Positions 40,360-51,326 of a DNA stretch of 64,000 bases are shown here, one piece after another. Under the pieces are notes generated by a model. The model made no database searches. It had not been told where the DNA came from and saw nothing but the letters and a program-made list of their open reading frames with translations. How positions within the stretch are numbered: the first letter of the stretch is position 1; the number at the start of each line of letters is the position of its first letter. The translations under genes and the position numbers were made by a program. The stretch is taken from positions 1-64,000 of the forward strand of contig JBNGIQ010009458.1 of assembly GCA_049999765.1 (NCBI GenBank), given 5' to 3'. The DNA is from Phaeoceros laevis. Lineage: Eukaryota; Anthocerotophyta; Anthocerotopsida; Notothyladales.

Positions 40360-42227
40360 TTGGGCCAGAATCCTGGAAGGCTGGCATTACGTGCTGGGGT
40401 TTGACCTCCATTACTGGCTAGGGCTAGAGTAGTTTACAACATAATAAGGCAAAAGTCATGGTTTCGTCCACGTTGTGACTAGATAGTACTCACTACAGAC
40501 TGTGGGAACCTACTACACTATTGTACTCTTTCCACAACGTCCTTGTCCCGCTGCGAAATCGCCTTAGTAGGCCGTGACTGCCTTCAGATGCCCGTTCAAA
40601 TAGTTGCTTTCCACTTGAAACCATTAAACATATTATGAATCCCTGCCAAGGAGATCCCGGCACGAAGTGCAATTCTCAAACTAATACGAGCAATGGGTAC
40701 ATAGCTTAGGAAGGAGGCTCACTCCGTTGCACCAAGACACAAACATTGACACACTACGAGCAATGGCATGAAGTTGCCATGGTTGAAAATCGGGTTTGGA
40801 AAATGGTATCTTGAACATACCTCACACCGGGTTGGAATATTTGACTTCTAAGAGAGCATGGCAAGCTGGTCTCTATTGACATTTCGTGGTAAGAACATGA
40901 CAACTTTTGGTGAGATAGCCTCAACTCCTTTGAAAAGAGCAAATCTGGAAGACATGGAAGCAAAGATTTAAGGAAAAGTTTTAAAGATATTTACAAGTTA
41001 GGCCGGCAAGGACATTGTACGCTTGAACTGCCTATCACCATGCATCATGCCGACCAGCGAGTCCACAAAAGATTGCTACATACCCATCCTTTGGTTGAAG
41101 CATCTCAAAATTATATTGGATATATTTGGAATATTCTAGCCCACCCCATGGAGGTGATTATAGAAATACAGCGTCCGCTTGCAGGGTTGGTTTGGTGCAA
41201 CCTTAAAAAAATCGCCCACAATGAGTTGGATAAAACTTCTCCACACCGGATACTTTTGCATTATGTCGTGCAAAATTTATTTTTTGTGGATTGATGTCGA
41301 GAGCAATTACAGAATGGCCCCTACAACAAGTCATAACAACAAGAAGGCCCTTGATTATGTTGGCAAGCTATCACGTTGGATACCCTACAAAAACACATGT
41401 ACCTCCAAAAATATAGCATTTGACAAAAGAATGAGAAACTCACATCAAGGCAAATTGTATGGCATTGCCTCCAACTCGAGTAAGTCCATCCAAAATGACC
41501 TCTAATCTGCATCGTTGAGCATAGTGTATTGCTATCACTTCTGGGTCACAGAATAGAGGCCTTCTTCATCCAACTTGACGCCCTCATCAAATTTTGTAAA
41601 CAAAATATATCTTTGATACCAGTATTTTGATTTCCAGAGCTCTTTTATTGCTGACACCTGCCTAGGAAAATCTGATCACAAGTAAGAAATTTATGTAAGT
41701 CCTTCAAATGAATTTCATATGTTCACATCACACAAACCCTTTATATTCCAAGCTATAGAGAATAGTACTTACTTCGTAAGACTTTCTTCCTCCATCTGTT
41801 GCCTTTTGTCGGGGTCAGTGATGAGAAGCACTGTAACGTTGTTGTTGTTATGGTTCCTATCTTCGAAGGGGACAACTTTTGTTAGCCTCTTGTTCATGCT
41901 CTAGATGATGTACGTCTTTCTCCACGTCCTCGTGAACCTTAGAGAATTTGTGGACGGCTTTTACAACAAATTCCAGCCCAGCTATTCCTTTTAAAGTTTT
42001 ATGGTCAACATTTTTCTTGGAGTCCTCTTTTTGTTGCCTTGTCCCCCTTATTTTATAGCTACATTCCAATTTTACCTGTGGCTCCTATACAATACATAGA
42101 GGACATATATATCATGCACATACATACATCGACATAGAATTTCACAACCATAGCACACAATTAATTTGCTTACCACAAATGTGAAAGAGTTATCATAGGC
42201 AACGGGGAGGCTGAGAACCTTCATTTT

Positions 42228-42283
42228 CTTGTGCCTTGCTTGGGTACTCACACCGCTTGTGCCTTGCTTGGGTACTCACACCG
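42228..42283 (+). repeat. Perfect 28-bp tandem duplication
   Basis: The unit beginning CTTGTGCCTTGCTTGGGTAC and ending CTCACACCG occurs twice in a row without mismatch (42228-42255, 42256-42283). Confidence 0.92.
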
Positions 42284-42400
42284 CTCTACCTTGCTAAACT
42301 TGTCCACAGACACTCTATGAAGGTTATTGATCCAAATAAGTGGGATGGAGAATGCATGAAACCTAACAATCAATCCACTCAATGGATTATGTACCGCCTC

Positions 42401-42443
42401 AATGCACTATAAAATGCACTATAAAATGCACTATAAAATGCAC
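42401..42443 (+). repeat. 13-bp tandem repeat, three copies
   Basis: AATGCACTATAAA repeats three times, followed by a partial copy and a near-copy (GCACTATGCACTATGAAA). Confidence 0.9.
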
Positions 42444-43141
42444 GGCACTATGCACTATGAAATTTTCAAATTTCTATATTTACATTAAGAGAACCTGAAC
42501 TTAGAATGGTTCATGAAATTAGGATGGAATTTTCCATTCTTAAGAGGGTAAAGGACAACTTTATGAGCAAGGAGGTTTTCGTCGATGTGTCCCCACTTTT
42601 CCTATTCTGGCCAGTAAGTGACCATGAGAAGTCGCTATGGAAACGTGAACATTCACAAGAAAATCGGACGTGAATGCTTCGCAGAATCGCGGCACCAGTT
42701 GAGAATCAGGAGTGCTGAGAGTGAGAGCCGTCTCCAATAGTCTTTCGGAAGATGTCGCTTCTCGTGAGTTATGAAATGCTGCATATCCCAACCTCACGGT
42801 GAAAGAGAGTAAACATGAAGTCCGTAAACTGTTGCTGTGGTGGTCATAAGAGTCTTTGCGGCAAAAAAATGAGAGATATTATCAAAAAAGTTTGGAGGAC
42901 TTTCCAGAGCTTCCAATCAATCAGCTCGGGCTGGAACAAATGTCAAAATAACGGGGAAACCTTCATGGCAGCCGGCAGGAGCAACGGCTCCACAGTAAAA
43001 TGGGCAGGAGAACCATCATCTGGATCCTAACTCAAACGGGCTCACATGAGCTCACATTTGCCACCACCCACAGTTCCGACTGCCCTGCCTAACCTCACGT
43101 CATTGCCAGCATGATACATCATAACTTGGGCTGAAAAATAA

Positions 43142-46100
43142 TCAAGAGGCGTACTGTGCAGGATAGGACTGGACGCTTTGAACTTCTGGACTCCACAAAG
43201 GGTTCTCCGTACTTGACAACCCCTTGGATTGATTGTCTGGGTGTCTTCGCTGCATGTGCCGCCTGAGATTTTTCTTACAAGAAAACGTCCCAGAGCAGAT
43301 ACTACAACTTATGACTTCCTTATTCTGTGTTCCTGCATTACTCAGGCTGGGGGCACTTGGTAAGAAACCTGAATTCACCTCCAAGCTTGTTGGGCGCTCC
43401 AGATTTGGCAACCCTGTCACGGAGGGCAGCACTGCCACGGAGGACACCTCTGTCAAGGAGGGCACCCCTATCACAGAGGGCAGCCCTGTCACAGATAGCA
43501 GTCCTGTCCCAGCTGGTGCTGCTCTTTGTGCTTCGAGCTTCTGCATCTGTGAGAGCTCTACAAGCTCCGTATAGGAGAGGTCATGAACTCTCTTGTGCTG
43601 CATGAGGTCCACCTCTGAAGTGAATCGGGACTCGCAAATCCTACAGTCATGCATCATTGGAGGATAGCTTGCTACCTCTCTCCCAGGTGGAACAGTTTTT
43701 TTCTCTCTGGCCTGCTCTGTTTTCAGAAGGCCCCGGTTCTTCACCATCACTCCGGTTGTAGACTGAACATACTCAGCAGCATCCTTAAATGTCCCAAATA
43801 CTTTGCCTTCCGGACTGCACATATACGTGAACCAACAAAGATCTAGCTGTGATAAGTAACATCCTCAATATACCATGTCCGCCAAACTGAAGGAAGGAAA
43901 GGTCTTGGACTGTGCTAAGGCAAACCTTTTCCAGCTTCTGTACTCGAGAGTAGCACGACCACCTTTCGTTCGGAGAAAGACACATACTGTCCACCCTTCT
44001 GGAAAGTTGTCAGCAACCACAACTTTGCGTTTGTCTGTGAGCCACTTCCCTTCAATTGCTGCTAGCCGTCGCTCCATTTCTGCTTTCAGCTTGGGTTGTG
44101 GAGGGGAACTTGGATTAGCTGCTGTACACTGGGTCTGCTCACGTAAATTAGATACTTGATCAGTGCCATCCTTGCAAGTCTCTTGATCATGCTGGTCACT
44201 TTGGAACGCCTCGTGTTTAAGTCCACTTTCACAAGGAGGATCAAGTGAGGACATGGCAGAGCCCATCCCTGTTGACTGTTGTGGTACAGGAGGTTCCCAG
44301 GACACTGCTGGTGGAGGATTGTGAGCAACATCAAGACAGCTTGGTCCTGGTAGCTGCAGCTTCTCAGGCTCTCCTGTATCCACTTTCTCTGTGGCTACCC
44401 AGGTTGCACCAGGGTGCCAAGATTCATCGAACAATGGTGCAGCAGTATTCCTCTCCAACTCCAAGGTTTCCCCTATGCTTTCTGTGCTCTCCCTAACACC
44501 ATATGTATCTACTGTACAGGCTTCTAGTGGTGGTGGCGTGTCAGAACCATCCTGGCGTTGTTCTTCCTCAGAGCAATGAACGTTACTCCTTTCCTCATAA
44601 TCTAAGTAAGATGCTGTTGGAACTTCTGTCGTGAACCTCTTTGATTGAGTTTTCTCAAGTGGTCTGTACTCCTGAAGTGCAGTGGCGAGTTTCAGTTTTT
44701 TACCTCCTCGGCTCTCCAGCTTCGGCTTGGAATACTCTTTTGGGTGGCCCTGACTCATCATCTGAATAAATCTTTCAAGTAAAAGTATCCCACCATCTTC
44801 CGCCTCTGCACTTGCCACCGGTGCAGGTTCAACCCCTGTTGCCTGGGTATTGTTCAATGTTGAAACATTGGTATGATAGAGCGGGTTATTGGGTATTATG
44901 TTTCCCTCTTCCACATTGCAATCGTCGGAAACACCATCTCCATGTCTCCCAAGCAGTCCCATGCAATCTGAATCTCGATTCTGGTGTGCAGTTACAGTAT
45001 CCATCACAACTGCTTCAGGTTGAAGCATGTGTCCTTCATTGATGGGAGCTATGTCATTCGACTCAGGATCCAAAGGTCCAAGATTAGTGTCACTGGAATC
45101 ATAAGAGGTATCACCAGAAACGGCATTCATTTCTAAATGGTAGAGCCCCGAAGTCATGCAACCCATTTCAGCGGAGGTTTCAGTAGTAGCTTCCAGCACC
45201 ACATTTTTCATCCATCCCGAGGTGCAAAGCCCTGAGGCAATTGCAGCCGCATTCACCTCAGCCTGCCTCAAAGAGTCTTCGTCGTCATGTTCCGACACAC
45301 TTGGTACTGAGGCCAAATCTGCCTCACATTGCACGCAGACACAGCCAAAGTCTGAAGAGGAGACAACGGGAGCTGCACTAACCTCTGAATCCCGGAGGTG
45401 CCACCTCATGTCACCAGTCTCTGTGGCAATCTCAACAGATGAACTATCAGCCGCTGTGGCCATCTCCACAAATGAGAACGTACCCCCGGAGGTCCTCTCC
45501 ATTGATGAGATGGTTTGCTCTGGGTCAACATCCGCTGCTGAGTTACTATCCTCTCGCGGAATCTCGAAAGAGGTGTTCGATAAATCAAGGGCAGTCTCAG
45601 TCAGAGCTGCATCCCTCTCAATTGGCATGAACCTCATGTCACCAGTCTCTTTGGCAATCTCTACAGGAAAACTATCAGCCGCTGTGGCCATCTCCACAAA
45701 TGCGAACGTACCCCCCGAGGTCCTCTCCATGGATGGGATGGTTGGCTCTGGGGTAACATCCGCTGCTAAGTTACTAGCCCCTCGCGGAATCTCGAACGAG
45801 GTGTTCGATAAATCAGGGGCAGTCTCACTCAGAGCTGCATCCCTCTCAATTGGCATAAAGTTTAAATTGGGATGAGCCAACTGCATATGAGGATGGACAG
45901 AGCCTGCAATCATTTTGACCTGTAGGTCCATATTGCCAATTTCGGAGTCCATTGCTGAAGGAGCTATCCTCTCTATCTGCAAGGGCTCTTCATGCATGTG
46001 TCCCAAGTTGCTGTCTCTGTGATCCGTGGTGACCTGTCCATCGTCTGAAACAAAGTCCTCACGAACTGCTCTGATCTCAAATGGCACAGCAAAGCCCTGA

Positions 46101-46933
46101 ACCCTACCACTGGGTATGATGGTCACCGGAACCGAAGCTCCTTCGTCCTCATCCTCCTCGACCTGCGACGGGTCCAACTTTTCCTCCGCCTCCCCGCCGT
46201 GATCACCAGTCAATGTCGAGTCCGGGATACTCCCAAACCTGCTACCCCTTCTTCCCTTGGCCAGTTGCTCCGGCCCTAGGCGTGCTTCCGAGACGGCAGG
46301 AGTAACGGCCGCCATGCCTGTGTTCAAAAAAGCACAGTTCGTCTCAGAAGCCAGCGCTCTCCGGGGAGAAGTCCACCTCTTCGGCTGCACAACCTCTGCC
46401 AGCTGAGGCTCGGCATGAGGAGAGTTCCGGGGCAGTTTCTTCCGCTTCTCCGAGTAGGGAGGCCTGTTGATTAGCTGCTGGTTAGTCTTCTTCTTCAGCT
46501 TGCGCCTGCCAACCTGCTCAGTCTTCTTCTTCAGCTTGCGCCTGCCAACCTGCTCATCGTCCTCCCCTTCCTGAGGCTGCTGCTGCTTCACCTCTCCCGC
46601 AGTGGCGCCATCCCTCTTGACCTCTTCCTCCTTGGACTCGGGCTTCTTCGGCCAGTAGTCCTCCCAGTTCCGGTAGGTCTGCTGTTTGCTCCCCACGCTC
46701 TCATTGAACAATCTCCGATCCAAGTCCGGGTTGACGACCATCGAGAAGTAGGTGTCAGCTAGCCGGCAGCCCTGCGCCTTGGCCAGCAGCAGCAGCTCGT
46801 CCTGGGAGAAGTGCTGCAGGCTGACAACCGGGAGGCCCAGCTTCTCCTCCGCATCCGACGCCACTCCCACTCCATCCCCTTTCACCGCAGTACTTGCATT
46901 CTGGGCGTTCATGCTGGCCTGGGCCAATTGCAC
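43142..46933 (-). CDS. MBD8-like protein: MBD-like domain plus two C2H2 fingers
   Basis: Two exons (43963-46933 and 43142-43842) join in phase to give 1223 residues. The N-terminus carries PVVSLQHFSQDELLLLA and a LFNESVGSKQQTYRNW block (residues 75-90) that I associate with plant MBD8-type proteins. A long acidic, low-complexity middle follows. A methyl-CpG-binding-like domain spans the splice junction: FPEGWTVCVFLRTK (exon 1), then DLCWFTYMCSPEGKVFGTFK and DAAEYVQ (exon 2), residues about 972-1017. Two zinc fingers follow: Cys1057, Cys1060, His1073, His1077 and Cys1170, Cys1173, His1186, His1191. Between them lies a repeated Leu-Pro-Ser-Val-Thr-Gly run. The likely role is nuclear DNA or chromatin binding. 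Whether it reads methylated CpG is unknown. Basic GRRKLKKKT is duplicated near residue 135. It would not be seen as one gene without the splice. Confidence 0.82.
45405..45854 (-). repeat. 225-bp in-frame tandem duplication inside the MBD8-like gene
   Basis: Two copies with period 225 bp (75 codons), about 45405-45629 and 45630-45854. Each encodes FMPIERDAAL-ETA-DLSNTS ... SMERTSGGTF-FVEMATAADS. Copies differ at roughly one residue in six, and both remain in frame. Confidence 0.92.
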
Positions 46934-47206
46934 TTTCCGATGCTTCTCCTCTGAAGCTCATCAGAATCCACTTGCACATCATCCCACGCTACAGACCATC
47001 CTCCTCCTCCTCCTGCACCAGCTGCAGCAGCACAGACTTCTGAGCCAAGCCAAGCCACATGCTCCTCAGACAGTCCACGCACCGAAGAGTGTTCTGGCCC
47101 GGGTGCACCACAAGTATGGGCAGCGCCAGCAGAAATATGGACGTGCCATTTTGTGACCCGGGTCATAAGCTCCTCAGGACTTGTTTGCTGCTTTCGCAAC
47201 TATGCC

Positions 47207-47362
47207 ATCGCGCCAGGTTTCGACCCTAGGAATAGGGTCGGTAGGTAGTTGCTTACGGGCCGTAACATATATAGAAGTAGGAAAATGTAAAATCATGTAT
47301 TCTTATAGAAAAGGCGCCGAGATCCCAAAATAAAATAAAATAAAATATCGCGCCAGGTTTCG
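47207..47362 (+). mobile_element. SINE-like retroposon with 16-bp target duplication
   Basis: ATCGCGCCAGGTTTCG occurs at 47207-47222 and again at 47347-47362, enclosing 124 bases that end in an AAAAT-repeat tail (about 47327-47346). A long perfect target duplication plus an A-rich tail is the mark of LINE-mediated retroposition. The body (starting ACCCTAGGAATAGGGTCGG) is not a recognisable tRNA or 5S copy. It sits about 300-430 bp upstream of the MBD8-like start codon. Confidence 0.8.
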
Positions 47363-47366
47363 CGCC
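47358..47366 (+). promoter_or_regulatory. E2F-type site upstream of MBD8-like gene
   Basis: TTTCGCGCC fits the E2F consensus WTTSSCSS. It lies 425 bp upstream of the start codon, immediately at the edge of the SINE-like insertion. E2F control would suit a chromatin gene expressed in S phase, but a single site by sequence alone is weak evidence. Confidence 0.35.
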
Positions 47367-48138
47367 AACTTCGAAACTTAAGCACGCCTCGCAAGCGACT
47401 CATCAGCCACGGTGCTACCCCCGTTCTATTACACCTCTTCGGACAGCCAGTTCACGGCGAACAGGAGCAGTTCAGTTCGGCTGGATGTTGTGCTGCTCAC
47501 TCTCAAATAATAAGATTTCTTTTCCCAGTTCAGGGCCAACGGCTCTTGCTATCAAGTGCCCGAGGTCCAAATCCTAGGAGTGGCTGTACCGGACAGGCCA
47601 CCAAGTTCGATCATCAGTTCGGCCATCGGTTTGGCTCGCGATGGACAGACGGATGGAGGGGAAAGGGGAATGGTCCACAAAGTTACCCAAATCTTCTAGT
47701 TGGCCCCCAACCAGACTTTTTTTTTGGGATTTGGTGCAGAGAGCAATTGGGGGTAGATTCCGTCCATGCGGAGTTCGAGATTGCCACGTCGGAGCCAGGT
47801 CGGAGCCATGTAGGACGAACTAAAATCACACATAGGAAGCAGTGTGAGGCGATTTTAGCCGGATTTGAGGCCGTTCCCGCCGTTCATGGCAGTTCACGAC
47901 CGAACTGGGGCGGTAAAATCTGCCCCAACTAGTTGTCCGAAGAGGTTCTTAGTTTATTTTCATATTTTCTAAAGAGTATTGGACCAGTATTAGATCTGGT
48001 AACCGACGAAAAAACCATCATATCTTTAAAGTAACGCGAAAGTAACGCGTTTTGAATGAATGAATGAATTTATTTCAACAATATGGGCATGTGCCAACCG
48101 TGCGGCAAGTCGACCGCGGCCCCGACTTAATTTAAGGA

Positions 48139-48394
48139 CTCTACCTATGCTGATTTTTTGTTCCTACCGCTCCTCTGCTTACATAAGGGCCCCTTCACCC
48201 TCCCACCACCGATAGGAGGGTTGGGGCGTCCTTAGCTAAGATAAGGAGGGGGGTTGGCTACTTGTCGCTCTACCTATGCTGATTTTTGTTCCTACCGGTC
48301 CTCTGCTCACCTAAGGGCCCCTTCACCCTCCTACCACCGATAGGAGGGTTGGGGCGTCCTTAAGTAAGGTCAAGGAGCGAGGTTGGCTATTTCT
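48139..48394 (+). repeat. 129-bp tandem duplication
   Basis: The unit beginning CTCTACCTATGCTGATTTTT and containing GATAGGAGGGTTGGGGCGTC occurs at 48139-48267 and 48268-48394 with about ten differences. Confidence 0.9.
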
Positions 48395-49245
48395 CACCTA
48401 CCTACCTAAGAGCCTTTTACTAAAACAGGGTAGGTTCCGAAACTTCAAAGATTCATGTTTCGCTAGGGTCCCCTCCTCCCTCCCTTTCCGCTTAAGTCGA
48501 GGTTTTCTAACATTGACGAGCTCCTCCCGGTGCCGTCCACCGGAGTTGTCCGTCACTTTTCATGTCACTCGACTGTTAAATTATGCAGTGCCGATGGAAT
48601 GGAAAGTGCACCTTTGCACTGAGTTTGTTTTTTGAGCATGTGGATGGTGACCCGGAGATCGGAACAAAAAGCATGTGTTTACATATCACCACATCCTTCT
48701 ACTACTCAATGACATCAGCAAGATGCCCTCAGTTAGCTCGCACGTAAAAAGCTATTTATTTATGTACTTCTAGGTCTAACCTAAGCCTCAAATAAACATC
48801 ACATGGAGTATACAACTACACAAATATTCTGCACAAATATTCCACGAATGTGCCATAACTTATTTGAAGGAAGGAAGTTTTTTTATGGTTTCAACTAGGT
48901 CATAAGGAAAAGTAGGTCTAGCTTGGTGCAAAACCTATAAATAGAGTGGAGATAGATATTGCCACATTGGGCAGCAAGGGGGTAAGAATAAAGAGCAAGA
49001 TGTTAGAGCAATCTGCCACATGAAGTAGTGAAGACATTAAAAAATTTACTTTCATACGAGGCACCTTCCCAATTTTGCAAAAGAATATCAAGCATGCAAA
49101 AAACATGCAAAACCAAGACGTGTAGCTGACTAAATCCAATGTAAAAGAGCGTTTTAGCCGACAAAATCCAATGTAAAAGAAACTGATCGCAAAAAAATAA
49201 AATGCAAAAATTAATATCAACGTGGATGCATTACCTCAAATGATT

Positions 49246-49276
49246 GTTTTAGATTATCAACTTGATAATCTAAAAC
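49246..49276 (+). repeat. Perfect 13-bp hairpin
   Basis: GTTTTAGATTATC (49246-49258), a 5-base loop, then its exact reverse complement (49264-49276). Confidence 0.8.
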
Positions 49277-49851
49277 TTGTTCAAGAATTAAAGTGAAGGA
49301 TTAATGAAGATTGTATGAACTAACTTTAAGAATGTCGTTGAAGAAGAATAATGATTTATGAAAAAAAAAGGATCCACAAATCTACTACTTGATCTCGGAA
49401 CTTCTTCTATGCATATGACTAGTCTTTGTGTCGAGACACAGTTTGCTATATAAGGAGATATGATGTGACATAAATAAAAGGCAGCAAGCGTGCAATAGTT
49501 TGGTCGACGTCATGTGCTTGCATTTTCTCGGCTGTTATGATTCTAGTTGCGATTTCACTTTAAATAGCTCTAGCTTGATGTCATAGTTGCATGAACTTTT
49601 TGCTTTTATTGCAAGGTTCATACTGATCTTAATTATTCTAGCAATTGAAAGCTGATCCTTCAAAGGTATGAAATACACACATGTTACCATCGTTGAACTA
49701 TAGAGAGGGATTTTTTCCATTTTAGATGTTGTATTGTTTGTTCATAGGAAAACCCATACATTCATTTATGTTGATTGTGGTTCACATGTATGAAGGCCTA
49801 GTTAACCTTCATTAGATAACTTGCATTTTTGACTAACTTCATCGTATATAG

Positions 49852-50948
49852 ATGGATACTCCATTAGATTTTCTATCTTCCACTTCTATCGCTGATGGTT
49901 TTACAGACATAAGTGTCCCAAAACTTGGTACGTGGTTCTTCTTACTCCGATAACTGTGCAAATGAATTTTCCTATTGTAGTCCTATAGAAGCTTTGGACG
50001 TTTCTAACAATGTTATCACGATGTAGGTTTACCCACGACTCTTGAATCAGATGTTCACCATGGCAACCAAGTCGAACAAACAAGCGCCCTCGTGGGCAAC
50101 CTTGAGAGTTTCATAACCTCTAGGATGACTCATGAGTTACACCAACCTTTGCGGCATGTTAACTACCGGTCGGAGGAGCAAATTGTTTCTGCTTTGTTTG
50201 CTGTCCGCAAGAACTTGGAAGAGAGAAAGTACCTAGAAGTATTGCAGGTTATTGAAAGTTTCATCAATAGCCCACGATCTGACTATTTGGAAACCATAAC
50301 TGTCATCCAGGGTATTGTGTCCAACTTTTGTCTCCTAGAAGGTATGTACATATATCTCTCCCTGGCTGATGACACACAATGTAAAAATTTGCTAGAAGCA
50401 TGCATGGTTTGCGCAGAGTACATTGTACAAATTTGCTAGAAGCATGCATGGTTTGCGCAGAGTATGTATTGACAGTATAGTCCCAATTTGTTGGTACAGT
50501 GTCAGAAGAAGTGACATTGGCGACTGTTCGCGGAGCCGCATGGGAGAGCAACCAGCTGCTGGAGTTCACGAAAATGGTCGCTCGACGGAACATGGCGGAG
50601 GACCGCTTCCATCCTCGTTCGAGCAGCAGAGTAGAAAGACATCGCGCCACAAAAGGAAAATTGAGTAAGGAAGACCAGGACCGATTCAACGAGTACATCT
50701 CCAGGGCAACTCAGCAAGTGAGGGATGAAGCGCGTGGGGATGCAGTGCATTCTCTTCTGCTCGGCTTGGGCGATGTCCTTCAAGCCTTCGAGGATGATCG
50801 CGAAGAGGAGAGAGTTTTCACCTCCTCAGAGAATCGGATCGGATCTTCTCGTGTTCAAACTACGGTACAAAGTTTGGTGGATCATATGCATGTGCCTAAT
50901 CGGAAAGATGAGAAAAAGATGAAGATATGGTTCGGTTTGGGTGCTTGA
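49852..50948 (+). CDS. Three-exon gene of unknown function
   Basis: Exons 49852-49927, 50027-50341 and 50500-50948 join in phase with GT-AG introns to give 279 residues (MDTPLDFLSSTSIADG... to ...MKIWFGLGA). I do not recognise a family. The middle part (HELHQPLRHVNYRSEEQIVS, AVRKNLEERKYLEVLQVIES) is predicted to be helical, with possible short helical-repeat character. The C-terminal third is rich in charged residues (RVERHRATKGKLSKEDQDRF) and helical. There is no signal peptide or membrane segment. The second intron contains a 35-bp direct repeat (about 50387-50463). Phase agreement across both introns supports a real gene despite the absence of known relatives. Confidence 0.6.
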
Positions 50949-51326
50949 TGGGGCAAGAAGCGACTGAAAGGCCCCATGAGAATTTCTCCTCTCGATAGGA
51001 GGACCTTCCTTCACCGGAGAGAAGTCGGGGCAATTAAGTCGTTTCGGTATTGTAGGACTCTAGCACTCTTGCAATTTTGAATCGTTGGGAACAGCGCTGG
51101 TCCGCCATAGGCAACTAAACTGTACAAGCATTTTGACTTGGATTTGGCACACTGGTACGATAAAAATTAGCCTTAACACAGCTATTTTACCCTAACGAAT
51201 CAGTACGCAGCAGTGGTTCCTTAAATTTCCCTTCCGGACTACACTACTAGCTGGTAATGCCACCTAGCTGTGATGCAAAATGTGATGCTGTGATACATCT
51301 TGCGAAAAGCTTTCATTTGCTGCCAA

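Larger units (their letters stand above)
40360..43141. other. AT-rich intergenic region with small repeats
   Basis: No recognisable gene. Frames at 41040-41505 (plus) and 41857-42069 (minus) have coding-like composition but match nothing I know. Confidence 0.45.
47363..49851. other. Intergenic, repeat-bearing, no gene
   Basis: Contains a (GAAT)n stretch near 48054-48070, the 129-bp tandem duplication and a small hairpin. AT content rises after 48700. No coding signal is recognised. Confidence 0.5.
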
